Source: Pipra filicauda (lineage: Eukaryota > Chordata > Aves > Passeriformes > Pipridae). Taken from it: 64,000 bases of DNA. The translations under genes and the position numbers were made by a program. The notes beneath the pieces were generated by a model, which was not told the origin of the DNA, did no database searches, and was given only the letters and a program-made list of their open reading frames with translations. The DNA lies in assembly GCF_003945595.2 (NCBI RefSeq), contig NW_024104304.1, forward strand, positions 496,001-560,000, written 5' to 3'. Positions 1 through 11,709 of this stretch are shown here, piece after piece. The stretch's first letter is position 1. Each line of letters opens with the position of its first letter.

Positions 1-476
1 GTAATTAAGACCTATTCCTTGGATAGGAGTCCTTCCTTCACAGAGGATTTAATTTGAAATTCCTTCAGTCTGACTTAGAGTAGGGATTCAAATGTAGGCC
101 CTTGCTTCCCAGGAAAGTTGAACCCATTTGGTCATGAAGCACTCCAGCGGTAAATCCTTCCCACTCTTTGTCTGCTGAATCTCTGTTCACTTAAATAACA
201 CTCCCCGTGGCAGGAATGGTGATCTCTGGGCTGCATATATTCCTATACTGCTATAAATGCACGAGTAGAGACATTCAGTCCCTATCCCTCTGTCTCATCT
301 GCAACCAAGACAATCCTTCTTACAAGATTTGAATATTTCACTGGAAATTATTGAAGACTGAAAGAGAACCTTCAGATTACACTAGAAAACAATACAAGTG
401 GTTTGGACAAATGGGGAATAATGGAATAATGTGTATTTAAATAAGTATTCCAGCAGGAAGATAACATACTCCTTAC
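1..476. other. COL21A1 intron, no other feature seen
   Basis: AT-rich sequence downstream of the 477-693 exon. The next part of the TSPN domain expected in COL21A1 was not found here in any frame, so the intron continues past the window edge. No recognisable repeat. Confidence 0.6.
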
Positions 477-693
477 CTTTACATGAGGTGCAGCAAAAGT
501 AAGAACTTGGGTGCCATTTATTAAACTTGTTGTAGTGAATGATAGTGTTTTCTCTTCTCCGTTAATAGTGACTGATATCTGTGGTCTCTTATCCAGACTC
601 AAAATTCTCCACAAATCCCATGTCTTTTTTACTTTAAATCTCTGAGTGGAAACAAACACATAAGATGGAGGAAGACCTTCTGGAAACACGTTC
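477..693 (-). CDS. COL21A1: COL21A1 exon: first part of the TSPN/laminin-G domain
   Basis: Coding exon of collagen alpha-1(XXI), a secreted FACIT-type collagen of the extracellular matrix. On the minus strand it begins after an AG acceptor (694-695) with one base that completes a split codon, then 72 full codons, and ends at AAG before a GTAAGG donor (471-476), so it leaves in phase 0. The product starts NVFPEGLPPSYVFVSTQRF and continues through WDLWRIL and a run ending in AAPHVK. This is the N-terminal half of a thrombospondin-N/laminin-G sandwich, with the usual FPxGLP...W.LWR signature, and it matches the mammalian COL21A1 protein as I know it. The exon is 217 bp and is separated from the previous exon by a short 133-bp intron. 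The next exon (rest of the TSPN domain) lies left of the window. No frameshift or stop is present. Confidence 0.95.
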
Positions 694-826
694 CTAAGTA
701 AGGGAGAAGAGGGGAAAAAAAGAAACAGTACTTTAATATTCATATAAATCTTAAAATAACTCTCTCTCACTTAAAGCAAAAAAAAAAAATTACTAAGTAT
801 AGAAGTGTATTTATAAATTTCAATAC

Positions 827-995
827 CTGGTCAATTCTGAGAGGTCAACACGTGGTGTTACTTCATAAGCTTTTGCATTAGTTGTTGGTATTTGAATTCT
901 CTTTTTAACCTTTTTCTTCACACCTAATCCTACAAGAATGTCAAATCCTTTTTCATCTCGAGCTGCCACTGGAATTCTTGTTGGACAAACAGATT
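827..995 (-). CDS. COL21A1: COL21A1 exon: linker between the VWA and TSPN domains
   Basis: 169-bp coding exon of COL21A1. The minus-strand acceptor TTTGCAG (996-1002) precedes AA, which completes the split Glu codon from the VWA exon (G|AA). The product begins ESVCPTRIPVAARDEKGFD and runs through a basic KKKVKKR stretch to VDLSELTR. The donor AG|GTATTG (821-826) leaves two bases that join the first base of the next exon to give Arg. The single cysteine (SVC) fits the pairing with the KLC cysteine at the end of the VWA domain that is typical of the family. Sequence and phase (1 in, 2 out) agree with the COL21A1 gene. The upstream intron is 5,152 bp and carries a CR1 copy and a candidate alternative first exon; the downstream intron is 133 bp. 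Confidence 0.95.
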
Positions 996-1470
996 CTGCA
1001 AAGTAATAAATGCAAGGATAGTTCAAAATATGATTTAAAACTTTCAAAAAGTAAGTTTCAACCTAACTAATTTTTTGTATCTGCCTTTCAAGAAATAAAC
1101 AGAGAACTGTCAGTTAAGTACAACATGAGAGAAGTCATACACAGAATTCTCAGGGACTTGAAGCAAGAATACTAAGACGTATTTTACTGCAATTACATTC
1201 ACATACTATTTTGAATTGTCACTAACTAGTTCATTGGTATTACAATATCTGGCTAATAAAAATATTGAATTTAATTTCTAAAATTATATGGTTTCAAAAT
1301 GCTATAAAATTATAGATGTTGATTTCCACAGTGCACTAATAATTTGGATTCAGCATTCCCCCCAACTATAAAATCAGTTTGAAAATGGACAAAGGTAAAA
1401 TTATCTACAACTGTTTTTTTCATCTTCTTTCACACGAAATAGACTCTGAGCTATTTTGTCTGTTACACTG

Positions 1471-2236
1471 AATCATAGAATCATAGAATCATAGAATCAT
1501 AGAATCAATTGGGTTGGAAAAGACCTCCGAGATCATCGAGTCCAACCCTTGGTCCAAATCCAGTCCATTTACTACATCATGGCACTCAGTGCCACGTCCA
1601 ATCTGCGTTTAAAAATCTCCAGGGATGGTGAATCCACCACCTCCCTGGGCAGCCCATTCCAATGCCTGATTACTCTCTCTGTAAAAAATTTTCTCCTGAT
1701 ATCCAACTTAAATTTCCCCTGGCGGAGCTTAAGCCCGTGCCCCCTTGTCCTATTGCTGAGTACCTGAGAGAAGAGACCAACCCCCACCTGGCTAGAACTT
1801 CCCTTCAGGTAGTTATAGACGGTGATGAGGTCACCTCTGAGCCTCCTCTTCTCCAGGCTAAACAACCCCAGCTCCCTCAGCCTCTCCCCATAGGACTTAT
1901 GCTCCAGTCCCTTCACCAGCCTTGTTGCTCTTCTCTGGACCCGCTCCAGCACCTCAATATCCTTTCTGAACTGAGGGGCCCAGAACTGAACACAATACTC
2001 AAGGTGTGGCCTCACCAACGCAGAGTACAGGGGAAGTATCACTTCCCTGCTCCTGCTGGCCACGCTATTTTTGATACAGGACAAGATCCCATTGGCCTTC
2101 TTGGCCACCTGGGCACACTGTTGGCTCATGCTGAGCTTCCTGTCAATTAGTACCCCCAGGTCCCTTTCTGCCTGGCTGCTTTCCAGCCACTCTGTGCCCA
2201 GCCTGTAGTGCTGGAAGCTATTCTCACTGGACAAAC
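1471..2236 (-). mobile_element. CR1 LINE, 5'-truncated, with a long open C-terminal ORF2
   Basis: The left end carries about four copies of the CR1 terminal octamer (AATCATAG-type units, 1471-1505) followed by the conserved 3' end of avian CR1, all in minus orientation. The reverse strand is open for 220 codons (2234 to 1572). The product contains the thumb/C-terminal part of CR1 reverse transcriptase, with [57 protein letters not shown] and a C terminus rich in [13 protein letters not shown]. There is no stop or frameshift, so this copy is fairly young. The 5' part of the element, with the endonuclease and RT palm, is missing, as usual for truncated CR1 insertions. It lies in the intron between the VWA and linker exons of COL21A1, in the same orientation as the gene. 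Confidence 0.93.
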
Positions 2237-3246
2237 AGTGAGTGATATATTTTCTGTGGAAATTTAAGTTAACTGCATGTTATCTCTGGTTAATTCTCTT
2301 TACACAAAAACGTTACTAGGCAGTGGACCTAAGCTGTCTCAAAAAAAAATAAAATATGATAGGAGAGTGAAATTTAATGCTACAGCATACGTTGTATTAG
2401 AATTATAAACTGATGAAAAAATTTTAGTTTTATTAAAATTATGTTAAACTAGTTGTAATAAATACATTTTCTTTATTCATTTCCCATTGTTTCTTCAGAA
2501 AAGCATAAGTTCATAGACAGGGAAGAGGTTAGGAATACATTCCAAAGAAGGGTTGGAGAGTTCTGTCATCTCTATGTGGACCAGCTATGGGCTAGAAAAG
2601 TCATGTCCCTGTGCCAGGGAATTATTAACTCAAAGGTCTAGACTGGCTCGTTTTTATAATATGAGAAACGCTTCATGACTTCCCTTTCCAACTAATCCAA
2701 GGGCACTCAGAAGATACCCCATTCTGGTGGGTGAGGCACGATATACAAACTCTAAGAAAATTCAGCGAATTGCCTGCACAAACTATCTGTGGTGGGAAAA
2801 GACAATCTGCTCTAAGAAGACGTGTCACAGGTACTTGGGGCAGCAGCAAGAAGCCACTTAAACTCTCCTTAGTTTTCTTTTCCTCCCAACAGCAAAATGA
2901 CACCTGACTCCCAAATTAAAAATATGTTATCTCTCTGTTCTACAAGAAAGAATTGCAAGAAGTCTTCCTACATTTTGGAAATGAATGCTTCCAAAAGAAA
3001 AAAGGAAATACAAAGTCCAACACAACTTTCCTTCTCACTCTTCTCAAAATACAGATGCAGTATTTGAGTCAACATGATATTAAGTAAGAGTAATAACACT
3101 ACTTTTTTTCAGGTTTCTTCAACTGTGCATTGTTATCATGGAAATATTTCTAAACATTTACTTCAAAGTTGAATAACGGTCATATCAGATTACAGATAAT
3201 CATATACATATACATTGAGAAGAAAATGAACACAAGTGTCTCTTAC
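2237..3246. other. COL21A1 intronic sequence, nothing recognised
   Basis: AT-rich non-coding intron between the CR1 copy and the candidate alternative first exon. Short chance ORFs only. Confidence 0.6.
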
Positions 3247-3346
3247 CAGTTACAGTATTAGAAATAGGTGTAAAATCAAAAACTAAATGCAGAATTAGGA
3301 TTATTTTATGTGAGAGGGCCATTATTACAGATCAATGACAAAGTAA
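3247..3346 (-). CDS. Candidate alternative first coding exon of COL21A1 with signal peptide
   Basis: On the minus strand an ATG at 3322 opens 25 codons starting MALSHKIILILHLVFDF, a short basic/hydrophobic signal-peptide-like stretch, followed by TPISNTVT and one base before a strong donor GTAAGAG. Upstream is a T/G-rich tract ending AACAG (3347-3351), a usable acceptor, giving an exon of about 100 bp with 24 bases of 5' UTR. The donor is phase 1. It would join the linker exon at 995 in frame (Gly codon G|AA becomes Glu), and also the phase-1 VWA exon. The oddity is position: it lies downstream of the VWA exon in the direction of transcription. It could be an alternative start that omits the VWA domain, a misplaced assembly segment, or chance. 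No other signal-peptide exon was found upstream in the window. Confidence 0.4.
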
Positions 3347-5094
3347 CTGTTCCAAACCAACACAAACCAAGTTAAGCATGTATAAAATTACGCATTAAGA
3401 AAATATTCTTTCTTTCTGATGGCATATTGAAGAATTACATAAAAAATTCCCAGTCAGGTAGACATTTTTGGGTCTTCTGGACCATTTTCTGGCAGGGCTA
3501 TTTTGATAACTAACTAAGCCATTATACCGGATGCAGAAATCAATGGCAAAATTAAGAACTGTCTTCCATGGAAAACGGGGTCGTATTTCTAGTCCATAGT
3601 ACCAGTCACATCAACTCTTGAGCCTATTCTGAAATTTTGTTGCCTCTTAGTATTTTTACAATTTTCATATGCTTTATTTTCCTTGCTAAAGCATGAAATA
3701 ACTTTTTGATGTTAACTCACAGTATCTACCACAAAGGAACTTTTCTCTGCATCCTCCAGACATACTTTCTGAGGTCTGTATTGTTTTCTTTTAAATGCAC
3801 TCCTGACACACAATCTTTTTTCTTTTTTTGCTATAGAATATTGATACTATAGGAACATTCAACTTTCAGAATAAATATTAAATATTCCTTAAATATTTGG
3901 GCATGTTTAGCAAGTCTTTCACCCTACAGGTACCCTAAAAGGCACACTCTCAGCAAAATCCACAAGCCCATTCCTAATAGCAATACTTGCTACAAGAACC
4001 AGCAAACCTTAGCCTCCTTTGTCCAGAAAGGAGATATTGTCCCTGTAGTCTTACACCTATGTTCATATGATGATGAATTTTAAAATGCCATACAGTAAAA
4101 GCTAGCTTTTTTTTAGATATTTAAACAGAGACCATGAAGAGAGTATTGCAAAATTTTCAGGTAGCTTCACGTGGTTGACTGCAGACAAATCATTGCTGCT
4201 TGGCCCTCATGGAACTTCCTCTCCCACAGTCAAAGTGAATCGTAACAACATGATAATCAGTAAATAAATAAATGAATAAAATCATTCACAACTCAGTATA
4301 AAATTTACAGTTTACTAGTCTTGCAGTTCACTTGCTAAAGACACTGCGGTTAGAAATGAAGCTGCCAAGTATGAGAGAGGCATCTCAGTGCTAATGTGAG
4401 GGAAGTGCACGACATCAGGGGGAAGAAGCAAAGGGTCACTTCAAGTGAAACAGTAAGTACATGTTTGTACAAGTAGCCAACATTCACAGATTACTGTGAA
4501 ATATTGCAGCTGAATTTTAAAGGATACTAGTTAACTTAATTCTGAAATCTGATTAAATATAATGTCACTTCTAAACTTTATTTAAAGAAAGTATTGTGTT
4601 TATTTAGGGGAATTTCTCTCTGCATGAAGCTCTATTAAAGAATTTAGCTGCACTTAGCTAATTTTTGGACTGATCACCTTATTACATCAGCCACAAGGAA
4701 TTATTATGATTTCATTTGATGTATCAAGAAATAAACACTAATATCCTCAACAAAAGTATCACCATATTTTTTCAATGAAGTCCATACTCAAACTGAGAGC
4801 AAACAAAAATATTTTCTCTTACTAAGTGCGGAAATATGGTAGAACTGAAATAGAACTTGCATCAATTCTTGATAATAAAATGTACAAAATAACACGATAT
4901 AATAGAGTCTGAGTGATACATTTTAGAAGCAACTTGCTATCTTTTATATATATATGGGAAAGCCATTGTTTTACAAAATTAACGGAAAACTCAATGCAAT
5001 AATGCTGCTAGTATTCTAAAGCTAAAAAGGCACTTTACCATGTTCATCTTGCCTAATTCTTAAATAAAATCCTTCTAAGAAAGATCATAACAGT
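3347..5094. other. COL21A1 intronic sequence, nothing recognised
   Basis: AT-rich non-coding intron with no repeat signature beyond short A and T runs. The region just right of 3347 includes the T/G-rich possible acceptor of the candidate alternative exon. Confidence 0.55.
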
Positions 5095-5648
5095 TTGGTA
5101 CAACTCCATGTGTTTGCTTCACCTGGAATGCTGTGTGCAGGTCTGGGGCCCCCTATACAAGAAGGATGTGGACCTGCTGGAGCAAGTCCAGAGGAGGCCG
5201 TGAAGATAATTAGAGGGTTGGAACACCTCTTCTATAAAGACAGGCTGAGAGAGTTGGGGTTGTTCAGCCTGGAGAACAGAAGGCTGAAGAGAAGGGAGAC
5301 CTTAGAGCAGCCTTCCAGCACCTGAGGGCTTACAAGGAAGCTGCAGAGGGACTTTTCACAGGGCCTGAAGTCACAGGACAAAGGGAAATGGCTTTAAAAT
5401 GCAAAGTAGTAGGATTAGATTAGATATTAGGAAAAAAGTCTTTACTGTCAGGGTGGTGACACACTAGAACAGGTTACCCAGAGAAGAAGCTATGGACGCC
5501 CCATCCCTGAAAGGATTCCAGGCCAGGTTGGATGGGGCTTGGAGCTATCTGGTCTAGTGGAAGATGTCCCTGTCCATGGCAGGGGGGTTGGAGCAAGATG
5601 GTCTTTAAGGTTGCTTCCAACCCAAACCATTCTGTGATTCTATGATTT
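5095..5648 (+). mobile_element. CR1 LINE 3' fragment, plus strand
   Basis: Plus-strand CR1 copy. At 5095-5325 the translation still shows RT C-terminal motifs (HLEYCVQVWGP-like start, [20 protein letters not shown]), with substitutions and an indel. The 3' UTR follows, with the phrases CAGGTTGGATGGGGCTTGGA, AGATGGTCTTTAAGG and CCAACCCAAACCATTC, ending in the octamer TTCTGTGATTCTATGATT. The reading frame is broken after about 75 codons, so the copy is older than the one at 1471-2236. It lies in a COL21A1 intron, opposite to the gene. Confidence 0.9.
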
Positions 5649-6147
5649 TTGCCAAGAGTCTTCTGGGTTTTTCAATACGTACTAGAAGAAGTATGTATTC
5701 ATAAGAACTCTTGTTTGTAATGGCAGGCTATTCTCTCACCTGTCAAGAAGAAATGCTAGATTGTGCATGAGTATCAGTTGCAATTGGAAAAACAACAAAG
5801 TAAACCCTATATTCTCAGCAGTATAAGAATTGCTCAACTGTTTTAGTGTTTCTAAACTTCAGCAATGAAAAAAAAATTAGGCTTAGCGCAAAAGGATACA
5901 TATTGAAATTAAACACGTACTGGGTCAAAACATCATATCTTTCCCAAATATACCTCTTTGCATGACAGGGAAAACCACTCCAAAACTTCGGGGAGTGATT
6001 TTGATTTTGAGGCCAAAATGAAAGAAGATCAGAGTAAAGATTATCAAGTCCTTTAGGTTTCATTTATCATATATTCTGCTTGTGAAATTAAGAAATATGT
6101 GGACAGAACAACATTTTGCACACTTAAGATATTTTACAAGCACTTAC
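5649..6147. other. COL21A1 intronic sequence, nothing recognised
   Basis: AT-rich intron between the CR1 fragment and the VWA exon donor. A run of stop-rich frames and no repeat. Confidence 0.6.
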
Positions 6148-6699
6148 CTTCACAGAGTTTCTGTTTTATAACTTCTTTAATTCTTGATATTGCAATATAA
6201 TCTTCAACATAAAATACGTAAGTTGATGAAGGTTTGTTGGCAATAGCTTTAAGTTCATCCTCTTCAATTTCTGAGCCAACACCAATAGCAAACAAAGTGA
6301 TTTTATTTTTCCTTGCTTCTGCTGCTACATCTTTGACTTCATCTTGGGACTTTCCATCAGTGAGAACAACCGCTATTTTTGTTAAAAATCTTGAAGATTT
6401 TGCAAAAAGATGGTCATAAGCAAACTGAATAGCTCTTCCTGTTCTTGTATTTCCTCCCAGATAGTGTATGGACTCCATTTCCCTGATGAGGTTCTCAGTG
6501 GATTCATGAGTTCCAAGGGGAATTTCAAGTACAGGGTAATCACTGTACTGGACAACTCCAACTTGAATAAACTTTGGCCCTATGTCAAAATTTCTTGTAA
6601 TATTGACAAGCCAACTTTTGATTATTTCAAAGTTTTCTGGGCCAACACTGTAAGAGCCATCTAAGATAAAAACTAAATCCGCTGGAGCAGTTCTGCAAC
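6148..6699 (-). CDS. COL21A1: COL21A1 exon: complete von Willebrand factor A domain
   Basis: A single 552-bp exon encodes essentially the whole VWA domain, the adhesion/ligand-binding module near the N terminus of collagen XXI. The minus-strand acceptor TTTTTTAG is followed by GT, completing a split codon, then CRTAPADLVFILDGSYSVG. The metal-ion-dependent adhesion site is intact: DGSYS, the threonine in GGNTRTG, and the aspartate in VVLTDGKS. The end reads IKQKLCE, then one base before the donor GTAAGTG (6141-6147). Entry and exit are both phase 1, so the exon is symmetric and could be skipped without a frameshift. No in-frame ATG starts the domain; the signal peptide must come from another exon. 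The sequence matches the COL21A1 VWA domain across the whole exon. An internal Met in MESIHYLGG is not the start. Confidence 0.96.
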
Positions 6700-8479
6700 C
6701 TAAAAAATGATAAAAATCAAATTAATATTTTAATGAACACTTCCACTTTCTTCTTCCAGAGTAAATGTTTGTACTATTAATTGCTGTTTGCATTAGGATC
6801 TATATTGACAAATACATTCCATTTGAAAAAAAAATCAGAGGAGTTTATTGTTTGTGTAAGCCACACAGATCTAACCTGGTATCTGAAAGTCTAGAGACGA
6901 AAAGGAATTTTATGGAGTTTGAAAATTGCTAATATGGAGTAGTGAAAATTGCTGCATTGAGAGCAAAACTAGAGGAAAAAGACTTACCCTGAAAGTATCA
7001 CGGCCAGAGGAAATTAATTCTTCCACATTCCTTTTATTCAGTCACTTTATCTTTCAAAAAACTACCTTGCTTTAATGTTTTCTTTTCTATAAACCAGATT
7101 TAGAGTACAAAACATGATTTGATGGGGGTTGAGATGCTAATTTTGGAGAATACGCAAGGAGGTCTGTCCCAGAACTGAGGTTATCTCAGCTTCCATCCAT
7201 GGAATCTTTACTTTTCCTTATTCAGTTTCTCACATAACATTAAGATATTCAGAACATGACTTCTGAAGAAATGAAAATACAAATACTCAAGACATAACTT
7301 TAAATCAAGATTGGAGCTTTACAGTTCCATCTGCCCCCTTGAGCACTTCCAAGACACAAAGGAGAAATAAGGATATTCCCCTCCTAAAGGAGAGATAAGA
7401 TATTTAAGCTGTTTCTCACATATGATAGGATTTTCACTAGGAAAATTATACTGGAAGAAAATCACCATCAACATCAAAAATGGATACTAAAAATTCAAGG
7501 TATTCTTTGAAGTGGCAGTTATCTGAAATGCAAAAATTAAGACCTACTTGCTCTTGTTTCCCCAACTTCAGCTGAGATGTAATCATGAAGTAGCAGAACT
7601 AACAGCATCTGAAAAAATGTTACGATCTGTGCCATGTGTATTTTATTCTCAAGGTCCTGAGATAAAACTAGATGGAAAAAATGAAAAGAAAATACAGTGT
7701 TATGGTATTACAAAACATATCCAAGCTTCTCTAGTTTAAAAACTGTGCATGAAGAACAACTCTGAATCGAATCTGCAAGCCCAGATGTGGCCACCCTGCA
7801 ATGAATCAGTAGGTTCATTCACAATTAGGTTATATTCCCAGCCCTTGTCCAAACACTATCCCACTCTGTAGTCATTATCAAAAGACTTGACAGCCTGATT
7901 CAAAATGTGGCAAGTGTTTATGTATGAGGTACTGGTGGGGAGGTGTTACTTCAGTCTCAACCCACGCACCTGGCTACTTCACGAAGTCTGGTACAATTCC
8001 CCCTTCTCTACCACAGGACTGAGACTGTCACCAGGAGTCAGGGTCTCAGTAAGCCCCAGCCCTTCCCCAGCAGAGCCAAGCGCTGCAGACTGTGTACTGG
8101 ACATCCAAGATTATATAAATTATATACATCTTCAACTTTTGATTTTTTCCCTCTGTTTATGTCTCCTTTGTTATGAGGGTTTATGAACTATAGCCCCCTG
8201 TGAAGCAAACATGCAATTTTGGTCTCATATTGCTGTTATAAATACTATTTGACAAATTTACTTAAATTAAGCTATGTTTATTCATTATGTTTACTGCAAA
8301 AAAAAAATTATAATGCTAAAAGATACATTTTTGAAGTACTGTATTAGAGGTCCATTAAGTTTAAGACTTTGAAAAAAAAGTATACCAAATCTCTTCCGTA
8401 TTCTCTCTTCTCATACTTCAATGTAAAATGAAATTTTCAGGGTCAATATATTTCAATGCCCTTCAGTGTCACTAATGTG

Positions 8480-8530
8480 TTTTACATCTAGCCAGAAGAG
8501 GAATATTTAGTTTTCTGACTAGATGTAAAA
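8480..8530. repeat. Perfect 12-bp inverted repeat (potential hairpin)
   Basis: TTTTACATCTAG at 8480-8491 is matched by its exact reverse complement CTAGATGTAAAA at 8519-8530. The stem extends inward by four more pairs (CAGA/TCTG) past a single mismatch. The remaining loop is about 17 bases. It could be the remnant of a small DNA transposon terminus pair or a chance palindrome. No flanking target duplication was evident. Confidence 0.6.
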
Positions 8531-11500
8531 AGACTTTGCTTTGTCAGTCATGTTAAATCTATTACACATAAGTTTACCACTAACTTTCTTGCCATTTTTT
8601 TCAGCCCATTTCCTAGAATTGAAATGCTTTCTTTACATAAGGCCAAGACTCCTTGTCTTTTCATATTTTTTCTTCTAGTCATAAACCGTTACTTATGCCG
8701 ACAACAAAATGACCTAGACATCCACTTAAAAATATAAATTAAAATATTTATTACACAACGAAATTAGAAGTCCATCTATCAGGCAGGGGGGTGGGATGGG
8801 AAGAAGAGGAGAAGGGATGAAAATGTGTGTATTTGTCCGTTTTATGTTGCTGATCTTCACTTTTGAACTCTTGAGGATGCCCACCGCATGACCAGTAATC
8901 AGGTATTGGCAGATGTTCTGAAACCTCTGTAGTGCTGGAAAGACTGGTCTCCAAAAATACACCAAAACACAAATTAGCATGCCTACTGCAAATGCCTCTT
9001 CTTAAGAGAAGAAATAGATAAATGGAAATAAGAAACCATTTTCATTTCCAAGATTAGTTAAGAGTAAACTGAAGAGAATGCCACTTAATCACTATAACAT
9101 ACTGAGCAACCATCAAGCAGCCAGTAAGTTGTTACCTGCAACAAAATTCTACAGCAATTAAACATAAAATTTTTTCTCTGAAGATGTATCTACCTGATGT
9201 GATTTTTAGGAAAATGATATGAGAAAAAAGGATTACATAGTTGTGGGGCCAAGTTGTGGGGGCAAATAGAGAGGTAGTAATTTCAATGTCAGGTTCATTC
9301 ATGGTAGATTCATTATCTGTGTTTGCCAAATAGAAGATATGCCACAAATCAGTAAGTTTATTTACTCAGGCATTTCAAGAAAAACATTTTCTTTTTCCAC
9401 TGTTTATATAGCACTCATTCTATCTAGAAAAAATAATCTCCACAAACAACCTCAAAAAATGCAAAAAAGTCAATTTCCAGGAAACGCTACTCCTACCTAA
9501 TATAATCACCCAAAGTTAATAATGCAAAAACATTGTTATTCTGTTATTAATCTCTCCTTCGGGTTACAGGTAATTGCAAGGTAACCCCATACTTTATTCA
9601 TACTACCTTGTGTCAAAATGGGTGAAAAACCAGATGAAGCACTTTGGGGTCTATGGGATAGGACATAAGATGCACTGTTCCAATGATGCTACACAAATAC
9701 TGAGATCATCTTCATTCAAACAGATTAAGTGGCAGTTAACCAATTTACATTGATTATTTCAGACAATGGTTTGTATGATTGATTATTTTAAAATCCCTTT
9801 CAGCCTTTTCCACGGCAAGTGTTTACTGAAGGGTAAAACACACCTCTCATGAGGTCAGATTGATCAATACCAAGAAGAACATATGAAATTAAATCTATGG
9901 GGGAATTTGAATAGCAGGTAACTGAAGGACAACTGCACGCTTTTAGAATATCAGAAAAATTTCAGCCCATAACTGAAAAAAATAAGACAGATTTCTGTAC
10001 AGAGAGCACAATGCTGACCGTAACAAACTATAAAATCCTAATGATTTCTCCCACCAACAACTCAAAAGAAAAAAAAATTATAAGGAATAATTTTGAAAAA
10101 GAAGACTGAGCAAAATATCACAACAGTACATTAACTAATTTTTGCTGTTTGTCACCTCTGTGATTGTCTAAATGATTATTTGTGTAATACCCACAGAATT
10201 TATGTAAAAGAAAAATAAAAACCAAGCAACTTAGTGACTTCATTGCCATCAGTCTTCACTAAAAGGAGTACAGGGACAGTTACCATTAATATTGCAACTT
10301 CTTTTTTTTAAATTAAAACAGTATAATAAATTTTAAAAATTATTTTAACAACATGCTGCCTGCAACACAGAACTGGTATGTGCTCTGTCATGAGCACAGA
10401 CACTTCAGGGCAGGTGGGGACACTGGAATCCTGCTCACTGGCATTGCTATCCCCTTTCACCAACCCTGCAGAAACCATTAATGCCTTCCTTAAACTGCAC
10501 CAGCCCCTCTCATCTCTGCTCATCCTTCAGCAAGAACCTACCCACTGGTACCTTCAGGGATGAGCCTCTCACAGGAATGAAAGAAGCTACAGAAAAGAGG
10601 CAGATACTCAGAGCTGGGTCAGTGGCAAAGGGAAAGCAGGGGGCTGCAAGGAAGCCCTGTCCCTCTGAGGAAGGAGCTGCTCCACAGAAACACTGATACT
10701 TCACTGTGGGAGAGGTACATGTGAAAATAGCATCTACTGACTGTCCTACAATAGAGAAAGCATCATGAATGCTACAGCAGCCATCAGTGTATGTCTTTAA
10801 TGCTGAAAGACATTACAGTCATGAAACTATGACATCACAGCAAGATTTCTTTTGGTGAAAACTGTGCTCCAACTTATATTTCTTAAAAAGAATCAGTAAA
10901 ATAATTGGCAAAACAAGCTTATCTGATTCACAGAACCAAACTGTATTCCCTCGACAGATCATTTTTTCCATCTATTTGTGAGAATCCTTCTGTATTTTAT
11001 TTACAACAAAGCCTGTAGTTGGGAAATTCATTTTAAATATAAAGCCAAATAACTATTTAGTAGTCCAAAATGGACTTACTAATAGAACCCAAAATTTAAA
11101 CCCAAAACTTAAGCAACCAGTCAACGAGGATTCCAGGAACTATCCACTGTTCACTTCACTTGAAAGAAAATAATAATATAGCACTGCACTTTTAACAGTC
11201 AAAAGGGATGCCAAACCAACAGCTCCAGAGACCAAACTTCTGTTTCTTGTCACACAGTAATTACTGAACAGGCAACAGAAGTGTACTTGATATTACTTAC
11301 AGGGAATACTTGCCCAAGTGTCTTATTTCCACCATGGAGAGGCCACCACTAATATCAGCCCAGGACTTCTCCACTGACATTGCCAAAAGCCAAAATTCAT
11401 CACTGCTGATCATGTCCCTACTATTTCCAGTTTTTTTAAGAGAAACAGAGAAGAATGTTGTCTCTATGGTGGTCCATGGAAGTGCTCACTGCTTTATCCT

Positions 11501-11709
11501 CTGCCCTTGAGAGCTCTGCTGGCTGCTACAAGAAATCAGGGTCCTTGTGCCAACCTTTTGTTGCTGGAGCTGTAGGAGCTGGGTCAGATTGTGCAGGGAA
11601 GGCGCTTGCTCCTTATTTCCTCTGCATCTGCAAACAATAGCCATGACGTAAAACAGTCTGTCTCAGACAGAGGGATACCAATTTATGTAAAGGCCTCTGC
11701 TGATGCCTT

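Noticed and set aside
1662..2150. 162-codon plus-strand ORF
   Set aside because: It is antisense to the CR1 reverse-transcriptase frame.
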